This document shows, piece after piece, positions 51,426 through 60,767 of a DNA stretch of 64,000 nt. Origin of the DNA: Muribaculaceae bacterium Isolate-037 (Harlan). Lineage in GTDB: Bacteria > Bacteroidota > Bacteroidia > Bacteroidales > Muribaculaceae. Numbering within the stretch: position 1 is the first letter of the stretch; each line of letters begins with the position of its first letter. Location: NCBI GenBank assembly GCA_003762615.1, contig RIAZ01000019.1:1-64000 (forward strand), given 5' to 3'. The position numbers were made by a program, and so were the translations under genes. The notes below the pieces were generated by a model, which made no database searches, was not told where the DNA came from, and worked only from the letters and a program-made list of their open reading frames with translations.

Positions 51426-53636
51426 ATGAGACAGAACAGAAAAGATTATGCGCGCTTGTGGCGCGTGGGCGTGGCTTTACCATTGTTGGCGTCAATGGGC
51501 GCCGGTGTGTCGCCGATGATGGCAGACGACAATGTGAAGACCACGTTCCAGACTTCGCGTGAATGGCGTCCTACTATTGATAACCGTGCGGATGCCGTGA
51601 TGGTGTATGGTGTGGGTGGCAATCCTTCCGACAGGAATGGAAACCGTAATTTTGAGAGTCGCGTGAAGAGCTGGCGCGACCGTGGCTATACAGTGCATTT
51701 CATGACCGGAATCGCATGGGGCGAGTATCAGGATTATTTCACCGGGAAATGGGACGGTCGTTCCCATCTTGATGAAGGACAGGTGACGCAGCGCGGCGAC
51801 ACTATCTGGCACGGGCACCTTGTGCCTTATATCGTGCCGTCGATGAACTTCCTGAAATATCTGAAGGAGGCTCACGTGAAGCGCGTGATTGATGCCGGTA
51901 TTGACGCTATCTTTATGGAGGAGCCTGAGTTCTGGGCGCGTTCGGGATATAGCGATGCTTTCAAACGCGAATGGAAGGAGTATTATGGCACTGAATGGCA
52001 ACCGCAGCATGAGTCGCCCGAAGCTACGTATCTCTCCAATAAATTGAAGTATCATCTCTATTATCGTGCGTTGAATGAGGTGTTCACCTACGCCAAGGAG
52101 TATGGCAAGACGCTTGGTCGGGATATAAAGTGCTATGTGCCTACCCATTCTCTCGTCAACTACTCTCAGTGGCAGATTGTCAGCCCGGAGGCGAGTCTTG
52201 CATCTCTGCCTTGCGTTGACGGATATATCGCACAGGTGTGGACCGGAACTTCCCGCGAACCGAATTATTATAATGGCAAGGCACGCGAGAGGGTATTTGA
52301 GACTGCTTTCCTTGAATACGGCTCTATGGAGTCGATGACCGCACCGACGGGCAGAAAGATGTTCTTCCTCACTGACCCGATTGAGGACCGTGCGAAGGAT
52401 TGGGATGACTATAAGCGTAATTATCAGGCTACCTTTACTGCCAAACTTCTCTATCCCGGTGTAGGCGACTATGAGATAATGCCTTGGCCTGAACGTATCT
52501 ATGAGGGGCTTTACCGCGTGAGTGCCGACAGCGATGAGAAGACGAAGATTCCGCGTTTCTACTCTGCGCAGATGCAGGTGATGGTGAATGCCTTGAATAA
52601 GATGCCGGTGGTGAAGAACACTGTCAGCGGCAACCAGGGTATCGGCGTGCTGATGTCAAACTCCCTTATGTTCCAGCGTTTCCCGCTTCATGAAGGTTAT
52701 GACGATCCGCAGCTCGCGAATTTCTACGGCATGGCGATTCCTCTTGTAAAGAGGGGTGTGCCTGTTAAGACTGTGCATATCGAGAATCTCGGATTCCCCG
52801 CTACGCTTGCATCGACGAAGGTGCTCGTGATGACTTATTCTAATATGAAACCGCTTGACCCGGCTGCTCATGAGCATCTTGCCGAATGGGTGAAGAAGGG
52901 TGGTGTGCTTCTGTTCTGCGGCTCGGATAAGGACCCATTCCAGAGTGTGCCGGAATGGTGGAACAACGGCGGCAATTCATACGCTGCACCGTCGCAGCAT
53001 CTCTTCTCTATGATGGGTATGCCGCAGAATGCCGGTGAAGGTAACTATAAGGTAGGGAAGGGCACTGTATGCGTGATGCGTCATGACCCGAAGGAGTTCA
53101 TTCTGAATGAGAATGGTGATGCCGGATATATATCTACGTTGACCGGTCTTTATGAGAAGCAGGCTAAGGGTGGCGCACTCAAATTCAAGAACAACTATCT
53201 GCTTCAGCGCGGTCCCTACACTCTCGCTGCTGTGGTTGATGAGAGTGTGAGCGATGAGCCGCTTACTCTGAAAGGTAAGTATATAGATATGTTTGACCAT
53301 ACGCTCCCGATGAAGGATGAGGTGACTGTTACACCAAACACACAGGTTATGCTTCTCGATGTCGCTAAGGTGAAGGATGGCAAGAAGCCACAGGTGCTTG
53401 CCGCTTCTTTCCGTGAGAGCGATGAGAAGAGAGCGAAAGGGGAGTACACATTTGTAGCAAAAAGTCCGATCGATACAGACGGCGTGGCACGTGTGCTTCT
53501 CCCCTCAGCACCCAAGAGTGTGCTGATAGATGGAAAGGAATCATTGGTTTCCAATGCATGGGATGCAGCTTCAAGAACGTATCTAATTAACTTCGAGAAT
53601 AACCCCGACGGACGCAAGGTGACCTTCCGTTGGTAA
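51426..53636 (+). CDS. Putative glycoside hydrolase of GH42-like plan
   Basis: The product is 736 residues from the ATG at 51426. A signal peptide is probable (about 1-35, ending MMADD). A TIM-barrel-like first half includes RVIDAGIDAIFMEEPEFW, whose glutamates could serve as the acid/base, and CYVPTHSLVNYSQWQIVSPEASLASLP. A second half resembles a beta-galactosidase trimerisation (GATase-like) domain: LASTKVLVMTYSNMKPLDPAAHEHLAEWVKKGGVLLFCG. A small C-terminal beta domain follows. I do not recognise a specific GH family; clan GH-A/GH42-like is a structural guess. The GH51 gene follows after 17 bp, suggesting joint action on arabinose- or galactose-containing glycans. Confidence 0.7.
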   Translation: MRQNRKDYARLWRVGVALPLLASMGAGVSPMMADDNVKTTFQTSREWRPTIDNRADAVMVYGVGGNPSDRNGNRNFESRVKSWRDRGYTVHFMTGIAWGEYQDYFTGKWDGRSHLDEGQVTQRGDTIWHGHLVPYIVPSMNFLKYLKEAHVKRVIDAGIDAIFMEEPEFWARSGYSDAFKREWKEYYGTEWQPQHESPEATYLSNKLKYHLYYRALNEVFTYAKEYGKTLGRDIKCYVPTHSLVNYSQWQIVSPEASLASLPCVDGYIAQVWTGTSREPNYYNGKARERVFETAFLEYGSMESMTAPTGRKMFFLTDPIEDRAKDWDDYKRNYQATFTAKLLYPGVGDYEIMPWPERIYEGLYRVSADSDEKTKIPRFYSAQMQVMVNALNKMPVVKNTVSGNQGIGVLMSNSLMFQRFPLHEGYDDPQLANFYGMAIPLVKRGVPVKTVHIENLGFPATLASTKVLVMTYSNMKPLDPAAHEHLAEWVKKGGVLLFCGSDKDPFQSVPEWWNNGGNSYAAPSQHLFSMMGMPQNAGEGNYKVGKGTVCVMRHDPKEFILNENGDAGYISTLTGLYEKQAKGGALKFKNNYLLQRGPYTLAAVVDESVSDEPLTLKGKYIDMFDHTLPMKDEVTVTPNTQVMLLDVAKVKDGKKPQVLAASFRESDEKRAKGEYTFVAKSPIDTDGVARVLLPSAPKSVLIDGKESLVSNAWDAASRTYLINFENNPDGRKVTFRW

Positions 53637-53653
53637 TATTAATCATCAATTAA

Positions 53654-56173
53654 ATGACTAATCTACTGAAATATGCTATTGCGGCGGCAATGATATCTCT
53701 GTCGGTGTCAGCCGTTGCCGAGAGCCGGATAGATATAAATTTAAAGAAAACCGGTGACAAGGTGCCGGCTACGCTCTATGGCGTATTCTTTGAGGAGATA
53801 TCCGGAGCCGGCGACGGCGGACTATACGCCGAGATGGTGCGCAACCGTGGCTTTGAGGAGGGTACTCTTCCGACCGGCTGCACGCTTGATGCCGACGGCT
53901 TTGCCGCCGCTCCGACTGCGCGTTGCTATTCCAATGATTCCATCAACAATTTCAAGGTGCGTTGGGGTGCCGACCGTGGCATGACCGCGTGGCGCACGCA
54001 GTATGCCGACGGCTCACAGGCATCTTCGCAAATCACCGATGAATATCCGTTAAATTCCGCAACGCCTCATTCTCTGCGCATTGACCTCAGCCGCGCCCAT
54101 CGCGACGTGTCGGCTGTAAATACCGGATACTGGGGTATGGCAATCGAGAAAGGGAAAACGTATCGTCTCAGTCTATATCTGCGAGGGGAGGGTGCCCGTC
54201 GATGCACGGCTTCGCTCGTGGATGCTGCCGGAAAGTCTCTTGCCTCCGCTCAGATAAATATAGATTCCGATGGCGAATGGCACAAGTATGACGCCACTTT
54301 TGTCGCCGATGATTCGTGCGACAAGGCATCCCTTAGCCTGTCGTTCCCTCCGGAGGGTACTATATGGCTTGATTTTGTGTCGCTGTTTCCTGCCGATACC
54401 TACCGCAACCGTCCCAATGGGCTTCGTCGGGATATCGCCACAACCATCGAGGAGTTGAAACCGGCATTTATCCGCTGGCCCGGCGGTTGTATCGTGGAAG
54501 GTCTTACGCTGGATAACCGTGTGAATTGGAAAGAGACGATAGGTGATCCGGTGAAACGTCCCGGTGAATATGATCTCTGGGGCTACCGTAGCACCTACGG
54601 TTTTGGTTACCATGAATTTCTGCAATTCTGTGAGGATATCGGTGCCGATGGTATGTTTGTGTGCAATGCCGGTATGTCGTGTCTGTTCCGTAACGGTGAC
54701 TATGTGGATGGTGACGACCTTGAACCGCTGATTCAGGATGCTCTTGACGCGATAGAGTATGCCATAGGCGATACCTCTACACGTTGGGGTGCGGAACGTG
54801 CCCGCAACGGGCATCCGGAGCCATTCCCTCTGCGATATGTTGAGGTAGGAAATGAGAATGTGTTTGGTAGATATGCCGTAAACTATAACCGTTTCCATAA
54901 GGCTATTAAGGAGCGTTATCCGCAGATTGAGCTTATAACGGCTCTCATGTTCAGCAAGGATGTCGAAAAACTTGATGAGGTGGAGATTATCGATCCGCAT
55001 TATTATGAGACTGCCGACTGGTTCTATAATAATGCCGATGTCTACGACAAACTCCCTTCGCGTCTCCCCTACAAGGTGTATATAGGTGAATATGCCGCTA
55101 CCGGACGTAACAATCTCTATTCTTCGCTTGCCGAGGCTGCATTCCTTACCGGGGTGGAGCGGAATGGCGACAAGGTGCAACTCGTGTCGTATGCACCATT
55201 GTTGCAGAATGCCCATTATGGCAAGGGTCATCTGATTGTGTATGATGGTAAGCAGACTTACGGACGTTCGAATTATCATCTCTTGAAGGCGTTTGCTGAG
55301 AATCGTCCTGATGTTAATGTGAATACGGTGATAAGAGGGGAGGATACCGCTGTCCCGTTCGCGCCTCATGGATTTATCGGTCTTGGCACGGCAAATGCGT
55401 CTGCGGAGTTCCGCGATATACGGATTGAATCCGGTGGTAAACTGGTATATTCCTCTGAACGTGATGGTATTGACGGCAGATGGAGTCCGCTGAGAGGTAA
55501 ATGGGAGTTTGGTGCGGATGGCACCATCATTCAGACAGAGGCGTCGCATGAGTCAATTATCAAGCTCAACGACCTTACCACCGGCGACTGCACAATACGT
55601 CTTAAAGCCAAAAAGACAGATGGAAGGGAAAGTATGCGCGTGATTTTCGGTATGGAGAATGAGGGTAAGTATTTCATGGCGGATTTAGGCAGTCATTCCA
55701 ATGAATCTGTAATCTTCCGTGAGATCAGCGAGAAGGGTTCCGTATCGCTGTTCGACTACCGCAATCAGTTGCCGATTCTCAAAGACAAATGGTATGACGT
55801 GTGCATCAAGATACGTGGCAATAAATGGACCTGTTATCTTGACGGTAAGGAGGCGTATACCTACAACTATCGCGTTGTCAACAAGCATTATGCGGTTGCC
55901 GGCGTTGATAAGGATCGCAAAGAGTTGATAGTAAAGATGGTGAACGGACGTACTGAGCCGTGGCGCACGTCGATAGCACTGCGTGGTGGCAGTGCAGCGA
56001 ATGGAGATGCACGCCGTATAGTCGTTGGAGCCGATGATATCAATGCGGAAAATTCATTTGCCGAACCATTGAAGATCAGTGCACAGGAGAGCAACATGAA
56101 AGTTTCCGGCAATACGATAGACGTGGAATGCCCGGCAAGCTCCGCCATGATTCTCCGTATCCCATTGAAATAA
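53654..56173 (+). CDS. GH51 alpha-L-arabinofuranosidase with extra carbohydrate-binding-like domains
   Basis: The 839-residue product has a signal peptide, then LYGVFFEEISGAGDGGLYAEMVRNRGFEEG (GH51 start), a CBM4/9-like insert (about 90-250), and the barrel with the acid/base in VEVGNENVFGRY (Glu401) and the nucleophile in YIGEYA (Glu479). A LamG/DUF1080-like jelly roll is inserted at about 575-770 (DIRIESGGKLVYSS...WYDVCIKIRGNKWTCYLDGKEAYTYNY), and the C-terminal GH51 beta domain closes the chain. It removes arabinofuranosyl side chains. The longer-than-usual length comes from the inserts. It is probably cotranscribed with the upstream hydrolase and ends at a very strong hairpin. Confidence 0.93.
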   Translation: MTNLLKYAIAAAMISLSVSAVAESRIDINLKKTGDKVPATLYGVFFEEISGAGDGGLYAEMVRNRGFEEGTLPTGCTLDADGFAAAPTARCYSNDSINNFKVRWGADRGMTAWRTQYADGSQASSQITDEYPLNSATPHSLRIDLSRAHRDVSAVNTGYWGMAIEKGKTYRLSLYLRGEGARRCTASLVDAAGKSLASAQINIDSDGEWHKYDATFVADDSCDKASLSLSFPPEGTIWLDFVSLFPADTYRNRPNGLRRDIATTIEELKPAFIRWPGGCIVEGLTLDNRVNWKETIGDPVKRPGEYDLWGYRSTYGFGYHEFLQFCEDIGADGMFVCNAGMSCLFRNGDYVDGDDLEPLIQDALDAIEYAIGDTSTRWGAERARNGHPEPFPLRYVEVGNENVFGRYAVNYNRFHKAIKERYPQIELITALMFSKDVEKLDEVEIIDPHYYETADWFYNNADVYDKLPSRLPYKVYIGEYAATGRNNLYSSLAEAAFLTGVERNGDKVQLVSYAPLLQNAHYGKGHLIVYDGKQTYGRSNYHLLKAFAENRPDVNVNTVIRGEDTAVPFAPHGFIGLGTANASAEFRDIRIESGGKLVYSSERDGIDGRWSPLRGKWEFGADGTIIQTEASHESIIKLNDLTTGDCTIRLKAKKTDGRESMRVIFGMENEGKYFMADLGSHSNESVIFREISEKGSVSLFDYRNQLPILKDKWYDVCIKIRGNKWTCYLDGKEAYTYNYRVVNKHYAVAGVDKDRKELIVKMVNGRTEPWRTSIALRGGSAANGDARRIVVGADDINAENSFAEPLKISAQESNMKVSGNTIDVECPASSAMILRIPLK

Positions 56174-56189
56174 CCCGAGTCAACCTCCA

Positions 56190-56247
56190 ATAACACAAAG
56201 AGTCAAGGATGCACGATCCTACGCGCATCCTTGACTCTTTGTGTTAT
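56190..56247 (+). terminator. Very long perfect hairpin after the GH51 gene
   Basis: A 23-bp perfect stem (56190-56212 with 56225-56247) with a 12-nt loop, 17 bp past the stop, then an ATATCATTTTTAT tail. It is a strong terminator; the perfect long arms are unusual and could also be processed by RNase III. Confidence 0.85.
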
Positions 56248-56276
56248 ATCATTTTTATCGATTGTTGTCGGGTCAA

Positions 56277-56299
56277 TTGTAGAGGCGGAGCCATTTGGT
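56277..56299 (-). pseudogene. Fossil tail of the small membrane protein gene
   Basis: These 23 bases are identical to 60939-60961, which encode the end (T-K-W-L-R-L-Y-N) of the membrane protein at 60935. Here the minus-strand frame also ends with N followed by a TGA stop. Nothing else of that gene remains, so it is a duplicate broken by rearrangement. Confidence 0.65.
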
Positions 56300-56307
56300 A
56301 TGCAACC

Positions 56308-56447
56308 AACATTTTGGAGTTTCCGTCATTTTCGGGCTAAAACATTTTGGAGTTTTCGTCAAAATGATTACTTTTATGTTAAGAATAAGCAGATTGCTCA
56401 ATTATGGAAAGAGGAATATTCCGATGCAAGATATACGACAAGATTAA
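56308..56447 (+). pseudogene. Fossil ATPase start with 33-bp-period leader repeats
   Basis: AACATTTTGGAGTTT starts at 56308 and 56341 (33 bp apart). An ATG at 56364, 23 bp from the last repeat start, opens a 27-codon frame containing MLRISRLLNYGK before a TAA. The leader and first codons match the fossil at 60768. The frame after about 15 codons has lost all similarity. It is a dead leftover of an AAA/DUF4143-type gene (inference from the leader and the R-I-x-R-L-L start). The stretch 56448-56899 shows no gene I recognise apart from the promoter box at 56752. Confidence 0.65.
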
Positions 56448-56751
56448 GGAATGGAAATCATGGTCAGATGGTTTCGTAGAAAATTCTCATCAAGGATAAG
56501 GTCACACTATCTTCTTTACACAAAAGACATACGTTGTGAGGAAGATTTGATTTGTCTGCCGGTCTATAGGCAGGACTATTGTGAAGTTCAAACTGAAAAC
56601 TGCGATTGTTCCAAAACAAAAGCATGTTGAACCATACTTAAAAAACAATATGTTACAAAAAAGACACTATTTTGATACAATTATGAAAGTCAGGGTTACA
56701 AATAATAAAATCTTTTAGACAAAAAGAAATATCATTTAGAAGATTTATATC

Positions 56752-56759
56752 TAACTTTG
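56752..56759 (+). promoter_or_regulatory. -7 box ahead of the first beta-propeller lipoprotein
   Basis: TAACTTTG matches TAnnTTTG and is followed by C, 140 bp before the ATG at 56900. No convincing -33 match is visible. This is the only clear signal in the AT-rich stretch 56448-56899. Confidence 0.5.
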
Positions 56760-56899
56760 CATCGATACTTATCTAAGTAAGACAAACTCAATTTCTGTTA
56801 TTCTTAGAATGGCATTATGTAAATGACTTCAATAAGAAAAAATCAAAATCAATATACTTTGACAATTATAGTTGTTTATGATTTCAATATCATTCATCA

Positions 56900-58021
56900 A
56901 TGGCAAATTTAAAGAATATTTTATTTTCTGCGTTGCTTCTATGTGGTTTAGCTTCATGCAGAAATACAGATGAAAATGCCGGTTCACCTGTGACCGGCTA
57001 TGATACGGAAGTATCAGCGGAATGTCTGTCATCATTGATTTCCGACTTCGAATGTCTCCAGCTTGAATGTAAACCGGAATGTCTCCTGACAAATATAAAC
57101 AAGATTGAGATGACCGACTCATTACTCATCATTTCCGACATGGAACATCTCTTTGCATTTACGAAAGATGGAAAATTCTCCCATGTGTTCGGGGCAAAAG
57201 GGAATGCTGAAAATGAGTATATTGTCATTGGCACTTTCATGATTGATCCCGAAGGGAAGGTCGTACTGGTGGATCCTTATTCCGGCAAATTCATATATTT
57301 CCGACAAAATGGCGAGTTTATCTCATCAACCAAGGTTGATCAATCCATCTTAATGAATATTCAAGATGGATGTTTTGTAGATAAAGACAGAATATTCACC
57401 AGCCAATATATCTATAATGACCAGAACACCGCATTCACATTGATCGACTTGAATAAGAAAATAGTACAGGAGGTTGCAAAGACACCTATGCGTACTGACA
57501 ATACAATGGAACGGATCGGGTTCCACCCTTTCTCCCACTATCAGGATTCTATCAAATGGATCCTTCCATTTGAGCCAAAGGTTTATGGACTCAACTCCGG
57601 CTGCATATATGATATCCTCACATCAGAAACGGTATGTGCTAACCTCGGGGAAATAAATAATTTTTCAATCATGACATACATGGATTTTATGCAGAAAAAC
57701 ATGTTCATCGGGTTTACTGATATCTTTGAAACGTCCGGACACATAATCTTACCATGTAGCAACCTTGACTGCACAATTATAAACAAAAAAGATTTGTCTT
57801 GTCGTCATTTCTTTACTGAATCCGGAAAAATCGCCTCAATGCAATTGTTTGGCATGCGTTACGCAGGTGGTGACACACTCATAGGTATGTTGATGCCGTT
57901 CCAACTCCAGAATATGGAGTTTGCTGAAAATTGTGATGCCGGACTTTTAAAACTAAAAACTCTTAAACAGTCATTTGACAAAGACGGCAATCCTATAATC
58001 CTATTCTACTCAATAGAATAG
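56900..58021 (+). CDS. 6-bladed beta-propeller lipoprotein 1
   Basis: The 373-residue product has lipobox LASC in MANLKNILFSALLLCGLASC and then about six blades (DMEHLFAFTKDGKFSHVFGAKGNAENEY, DPEGKVVLVDPYSGKFIYFRQNGEFI). It belongs to the Bacteroidetes 6-bladed beta-propeller (DUF5128/DUF4934-like) family, whose function is not known but which often lies next to nutrient-uptake genes and surface-located proteins. It is the first of three such genes in a row; the DNA is more AT-rich than the enzymes before it, which may point to a different origin. Confidence 0.82.
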   Translation: MANLKNILFSALLLCGLASCRNTDENAGSPVTGYDTEVSAECLSSLISDFECLQLECKPECLLTNINKIEMTDSLLIISDMEHLFAFTKDGKFSHVFGAKGNAENEYIVIGTFMIDPEGKVVLVDPYSGKFIYFRQNGEFISSTKVDQSILMNIQDGCFVDKDRIFTSQYIYNDQNTAFTLIDLNKKIVQEVAKTPMRTDNTMERIGFHPFSHYQDSIKWILPFEPKVYGLNSGCIYDILTSETVCANLGEINNFSIMTYMDFMQKNMFIGFTDIFETSGHIILPCSNLDCTIINKKDLSCRHFFTESGKIASMQLFGMRYAGGDTLIGMLMPFQLQNMEFAENCDAGLLKLKTLKQSFDKDGNPIILFYSIE

Positions 58022-58027
58022 CTAAGA

Positions 58028-58048
58028 GTTGACTCAGTTGAAATGATA
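58028..58048 (+). repeat. Shared upstream motif TGACTCAGTTGAAATG (copy 1)
   Basis: TGACTCAGTTGAAATG followed by ATA lies 110 bp ahead of the second propeller gene. The same 16 bases followed by GTA recur at 59528, 65 bp ahead of the third. It could be a regulatory site or a leftover of the gene duplication. Confidence 0.55.
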
Positions 58049-58139
58049 CTCACTAAAACGTCTATAAACTAAAAACTCTCAACAAATCTCCCTATGTAAC
58101 AATGATTTAATCTTTGTCACACCAAACAAAAACATCCAC

Positions 58140-59294
58140 ATGAGACGTAACCCTTTTTTCACATTCTTAGGCATCATGGTTTTAGCCGTTTTGCTAAACA
58201 ACGCATGTAAAAACGAAAAGACACTTAGCGAATTTACTGTCGAGATTGAAAATAATGACGAGAACGTTTCTGAACAATTTGATTCCATTTTCAAATATTC
58301 CGGACATGTCGTCCTTAGTACGGATGACCAATCAATTCTTGGGAATATTAACAAGGTATATGTTGATAACGACACGCTATATATAATGCATGAAAATTCT
58401 CACATTGCCTCATTTGACAAAAGCGGAGCATATATCAGAGATTATAGTCACCTTGGTCATGGTCATGGGGAATATATATCACTCTCCGATTTCGACATAC
58501 ATGACGATTTCTTATATCTCCTCTCAGACAATAAAATCTTAATATATGATAAACAAAACAATTATTCCGGCACGATAGATCTACCCAATGCCGCGCAAGG
58601 GCTATGCGTGATGGATTCAGGTATAGCATTAAATAACGAATTCGGGTATGGCGACAGCTCCACTGTAGATCATTTCTGCTATTCCTTCATATCAAACGAT
58701 GGGAAAGTTATCAACCGGGTACGATTTAATGATGCGTTGCTCGGTCATACATACTCTACAAACGGACAAGTCGGTAAATTCATAAAAAATGGCAATCGAG
58801 TCTACACCTATTTCCCATATAACGAGACTATCTATGAGATTGATTCCATTTCCGGTGACATCAAACCATTAGTTGATCTAAAAATGGAGACTCGCCACAT
58901 CGGAGCGGATACGGAAGCCCAAGAGGTTGATCGTATTCTGAAATCTAATGTCGCAAAGGTATTTCATGCTGCTTATATCTATGGCGACTTACTTTTCTTT
59001 TCCTATTTTGACAACAGGATAAAAAGCGTGCTCTGCTCTCTGCAAGGGAAGATATATCTTAACGGAGCTGCCACAATTGATTCAAACGGACTGCCTATTT
59101 CTTTTTACGGATTATACACTTCTTCACCATCCGACAGCATACTTAGCATCGTGCCTGCCCCGGTTGTGAAATCAATCGCATCTGGGAAAAATGGTCTGTC
59201 GGAATATCCTGTAATCAACGAAATTTCGCAACAGCTCGAGTCGGATTCAAATCCGGTATTAGTCTTTTATCGGCTAAACAAGCAGTCGCTTTAG
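58140..59294 (+). CDS. 6-bladed beta-propeller lipoprotein 2
   Basis: The 384-residue product starts MRRNPFFTFLGIMVLAVLLNNAC (lipobox-like NNAC) and has propeller blades such as VYVDNDTLYIMHENSHIASFDKSGAYIRDYSHLGHGHGEYISLSDFDIHDDFLYLLSDN. It is the same family as its neighbours, with only modest similarity to them. It begins 118 bp after gene 1, probably on the same transcript or from a weak promoter in between. Role unknown; ligand-binding or surface display is the usual guess. Confidence 0.82.
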   Translation: MRRNPFFTFLGIMVLAVLLNNACKNEKTLSEFTVEIENNDENVSEQFDSIFKYSGHVVLSTDDQSILGNINKVYVDNDTLYIMHENSHIASFDKSGAYIRDYSHLGHGHGEYISLSDFDIHDDFLYLLSDNKILIYDKQNNYSGTIDLPNAAQGLCVMDSGIALNNEFGYGDSSTVDHFCYSFISNDGKVINRVRFNDALLGHTYSTNGQVGKFIKNGNRVYTYFPYNETIYEIDSISGDIKPLVDLKMETRHIGADTEAQEVDRILKSNVAKVFHAAYIYGDLLFFSYFDNRIKSVLCSLQGKIYLNGAATIDSNGLPISFYGLYTSSPSDSILSIVPAPVVKSIASGKNGLSEYPVINEISQQLESDSNPVLVFYRLNKQSL

Positions 59295-59341
59295 ATATCG
59301 AGATTACCTCCGGAACGACATATTTCATGTGTATCTCAAAA

Positions 59342-59481
59342 CCTTAAATGGTTTAATGTTTAATGTTTATGGTTTATGATCATTAAATTTTGTATAATGA
59401 AAAGATTCGTGGATTTTTGTGAATCTTAAACCTTAAACTATAAACTTTAAACCCCTGAAGTGCAGCTTGCGAAACTTCAGT
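59342..59481 (+). repeat. Heptamer-rich palindromic repeat element, copy 2
   Basis: Same layout as copy 1 (168-350): CTTAAATGG, three to four heptamers, the TGATCATTAAATTTTG core with the AAGATTC/GAATCTT-type inverted repeat, inverted heptamers and the CTGAAGTGC...AACTTCAG stem-loop. It lies between propeller genes 2 and 3, so it may split their transcription. The 298-bp gap 59295-59592 holds this element and the TGACTCAG motif at 59528 only. Confidence 0.85.
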
Positions 59482-59592
59482 TATTTAACAAATAGGACAT
59501 ATAGATATAAATTCTTCGGCTATGTACTGACTCAGTTGAAATGGTATACAATGGATACAAAATACATTGAAACCATCAAAAAAATAACCACA

Positions 59593-60633
59593 ATGAAAAC
59601 AACTTTAAAGGTGGCAATCCCTCTTTTTCTATCGTTGGCTATTGTATTGGTCGGATGCTCTGAAAAGAGATCCGACTGTACATCCATACCCCTGAATCTA
59701 AGGAAGGTTGCTCGTGATTCAATACCTTATTCGGAATTTGTCGACTCCATCACGTATGTCGATCTTGAAACATCCGACAACTGCATAATCGGCACAATAT
59801 CCAACATACGCATTGCTGACGGGCAAATCGTGGTTCTTGACGATCTTTCACAACGCGTGATGCTGTTTGACAGCATCGGCAGTTACATACATGATATAGG
59901 TAGCCGAGGATTAGGAGCCGGAGAATATATACGTGCCGCCCAAATTGATGTTGACAAAGAAGCGGAAAACATCCTTATACTCGACCACACCGGGTGCGCT
60001 GTGCTGAGATATTCGTATGATAACAAATTCATTGGTAAAGATTCCGTAGGATATGCCGATGATATTGTATACCTTGGGAATAACACATATCTGACCGCTA
60101 ATTACAATGATGCTTCAGACAATGCAGGAATATATCTTGCATCCACATCATCCGGAGAGATCAGAAAACTTGAAGGATGCAGCAATGGTCTGCCTACTAA
60201 TAAGCCGTGGTTATTTTTCTATGACGATGGAATCATGAGCATCATGACCCGACCTTATGAAAACAGGCTTATGGAATGGAATGGAAACAATCTCACATCT
60301 GTTGTGGATTTTATTGTCGAACCGTCACCCACCTCTTGGCAGATTCAAGAGATAGGGAAGGATCGAATGAAAGCAACTGAATACATAGATCGTGTGGTCT
60401 TCCATAACAGCAGACGTTGGTTTTTCATGTATTTCTGGATGGATGGCGAGGTCAGGCATATATTCTGGGATAAGACCGGCACTAATCCTGAAGTTGTCAG
60501 ATACTTGAAAAATGATATCGATGGTGTTAACGGAATAGGACTGCCTGTATGCATTGACAATTCATTCGTAATGGTTGTTTCAGAAGAAAATCCTGAGGCA
60601 AATCCACGTCTTCAATTCCTGCATCTCAAATGA
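59593..60633 (+). CDS. 6-bladed beta-propeller lipoprotein 3
   Basis: The product is 346 residues from the ATG at 59593, with a lipobox in LFLSLAIVLVGCSE. Blades include LETSDNCIIGTISNIRIADGQIVVLDDLSQRVMLFDSIGSYIHDIGSRGLGAGEYI and VDKEAENILILDHTGCAVLRYSYDNKFIG. A longer frame to 59467 would put the repeat element's end and 42 unrelated residues in front, so the internal ATG is chosen. It is a third member of the family in tandem; the three probably arose by duplication and strong divergence. Confidence 0.82.
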   Translation: MKTTLKVAIPLFLSLAIVLVGCSEKRSDCTSIPLNLRKVARDSIPYSEFVDSITYVDLETSDNCIIGTISNIRIADGQIVVLDDLSQRVMLFDSIGSYIHDIGSRGLGAGEYIRAAQIDVDKEAENILILDHTGCAVLRYSYDNKFIGKDSVGYADDIVYLGNNTYLTANYNDASDNAGIYLASTSSGEIRKLEGCSNGLPTNKPWLFFYDDGIMSIMTRPYENRLMEWNGNNLTSVVDFIVEPSPTSWQIQEIGKDRMKATEYIDRVVFHNSRRWFFMYFWMDGEVRHIFWDKTGTNPEVVRYLKNDIDGVNGIGLPVCIDNSFVMVVSEENPEANPRLQFLHLK

Positions 60634-60767
60634 AAAACAGATATTCAATACGACACCCGCCACATCCGACATGAAGAGGGAAGCCCGCCTGATAATATCC
60701 GAAATGTAGAGGCCGTTTGATTCCATATCATGAAATGTGACCGTAGTGTTGGTGTTATCTTAGCGGT

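Noticed and set aside
54173..55549. Long (458-codon) minus-strand frame inside the GH51 gene
   Set aside because: It is antisense to a gene with clear catalytic motifs; composition is a mirror of the coding strand and no domain is seen.
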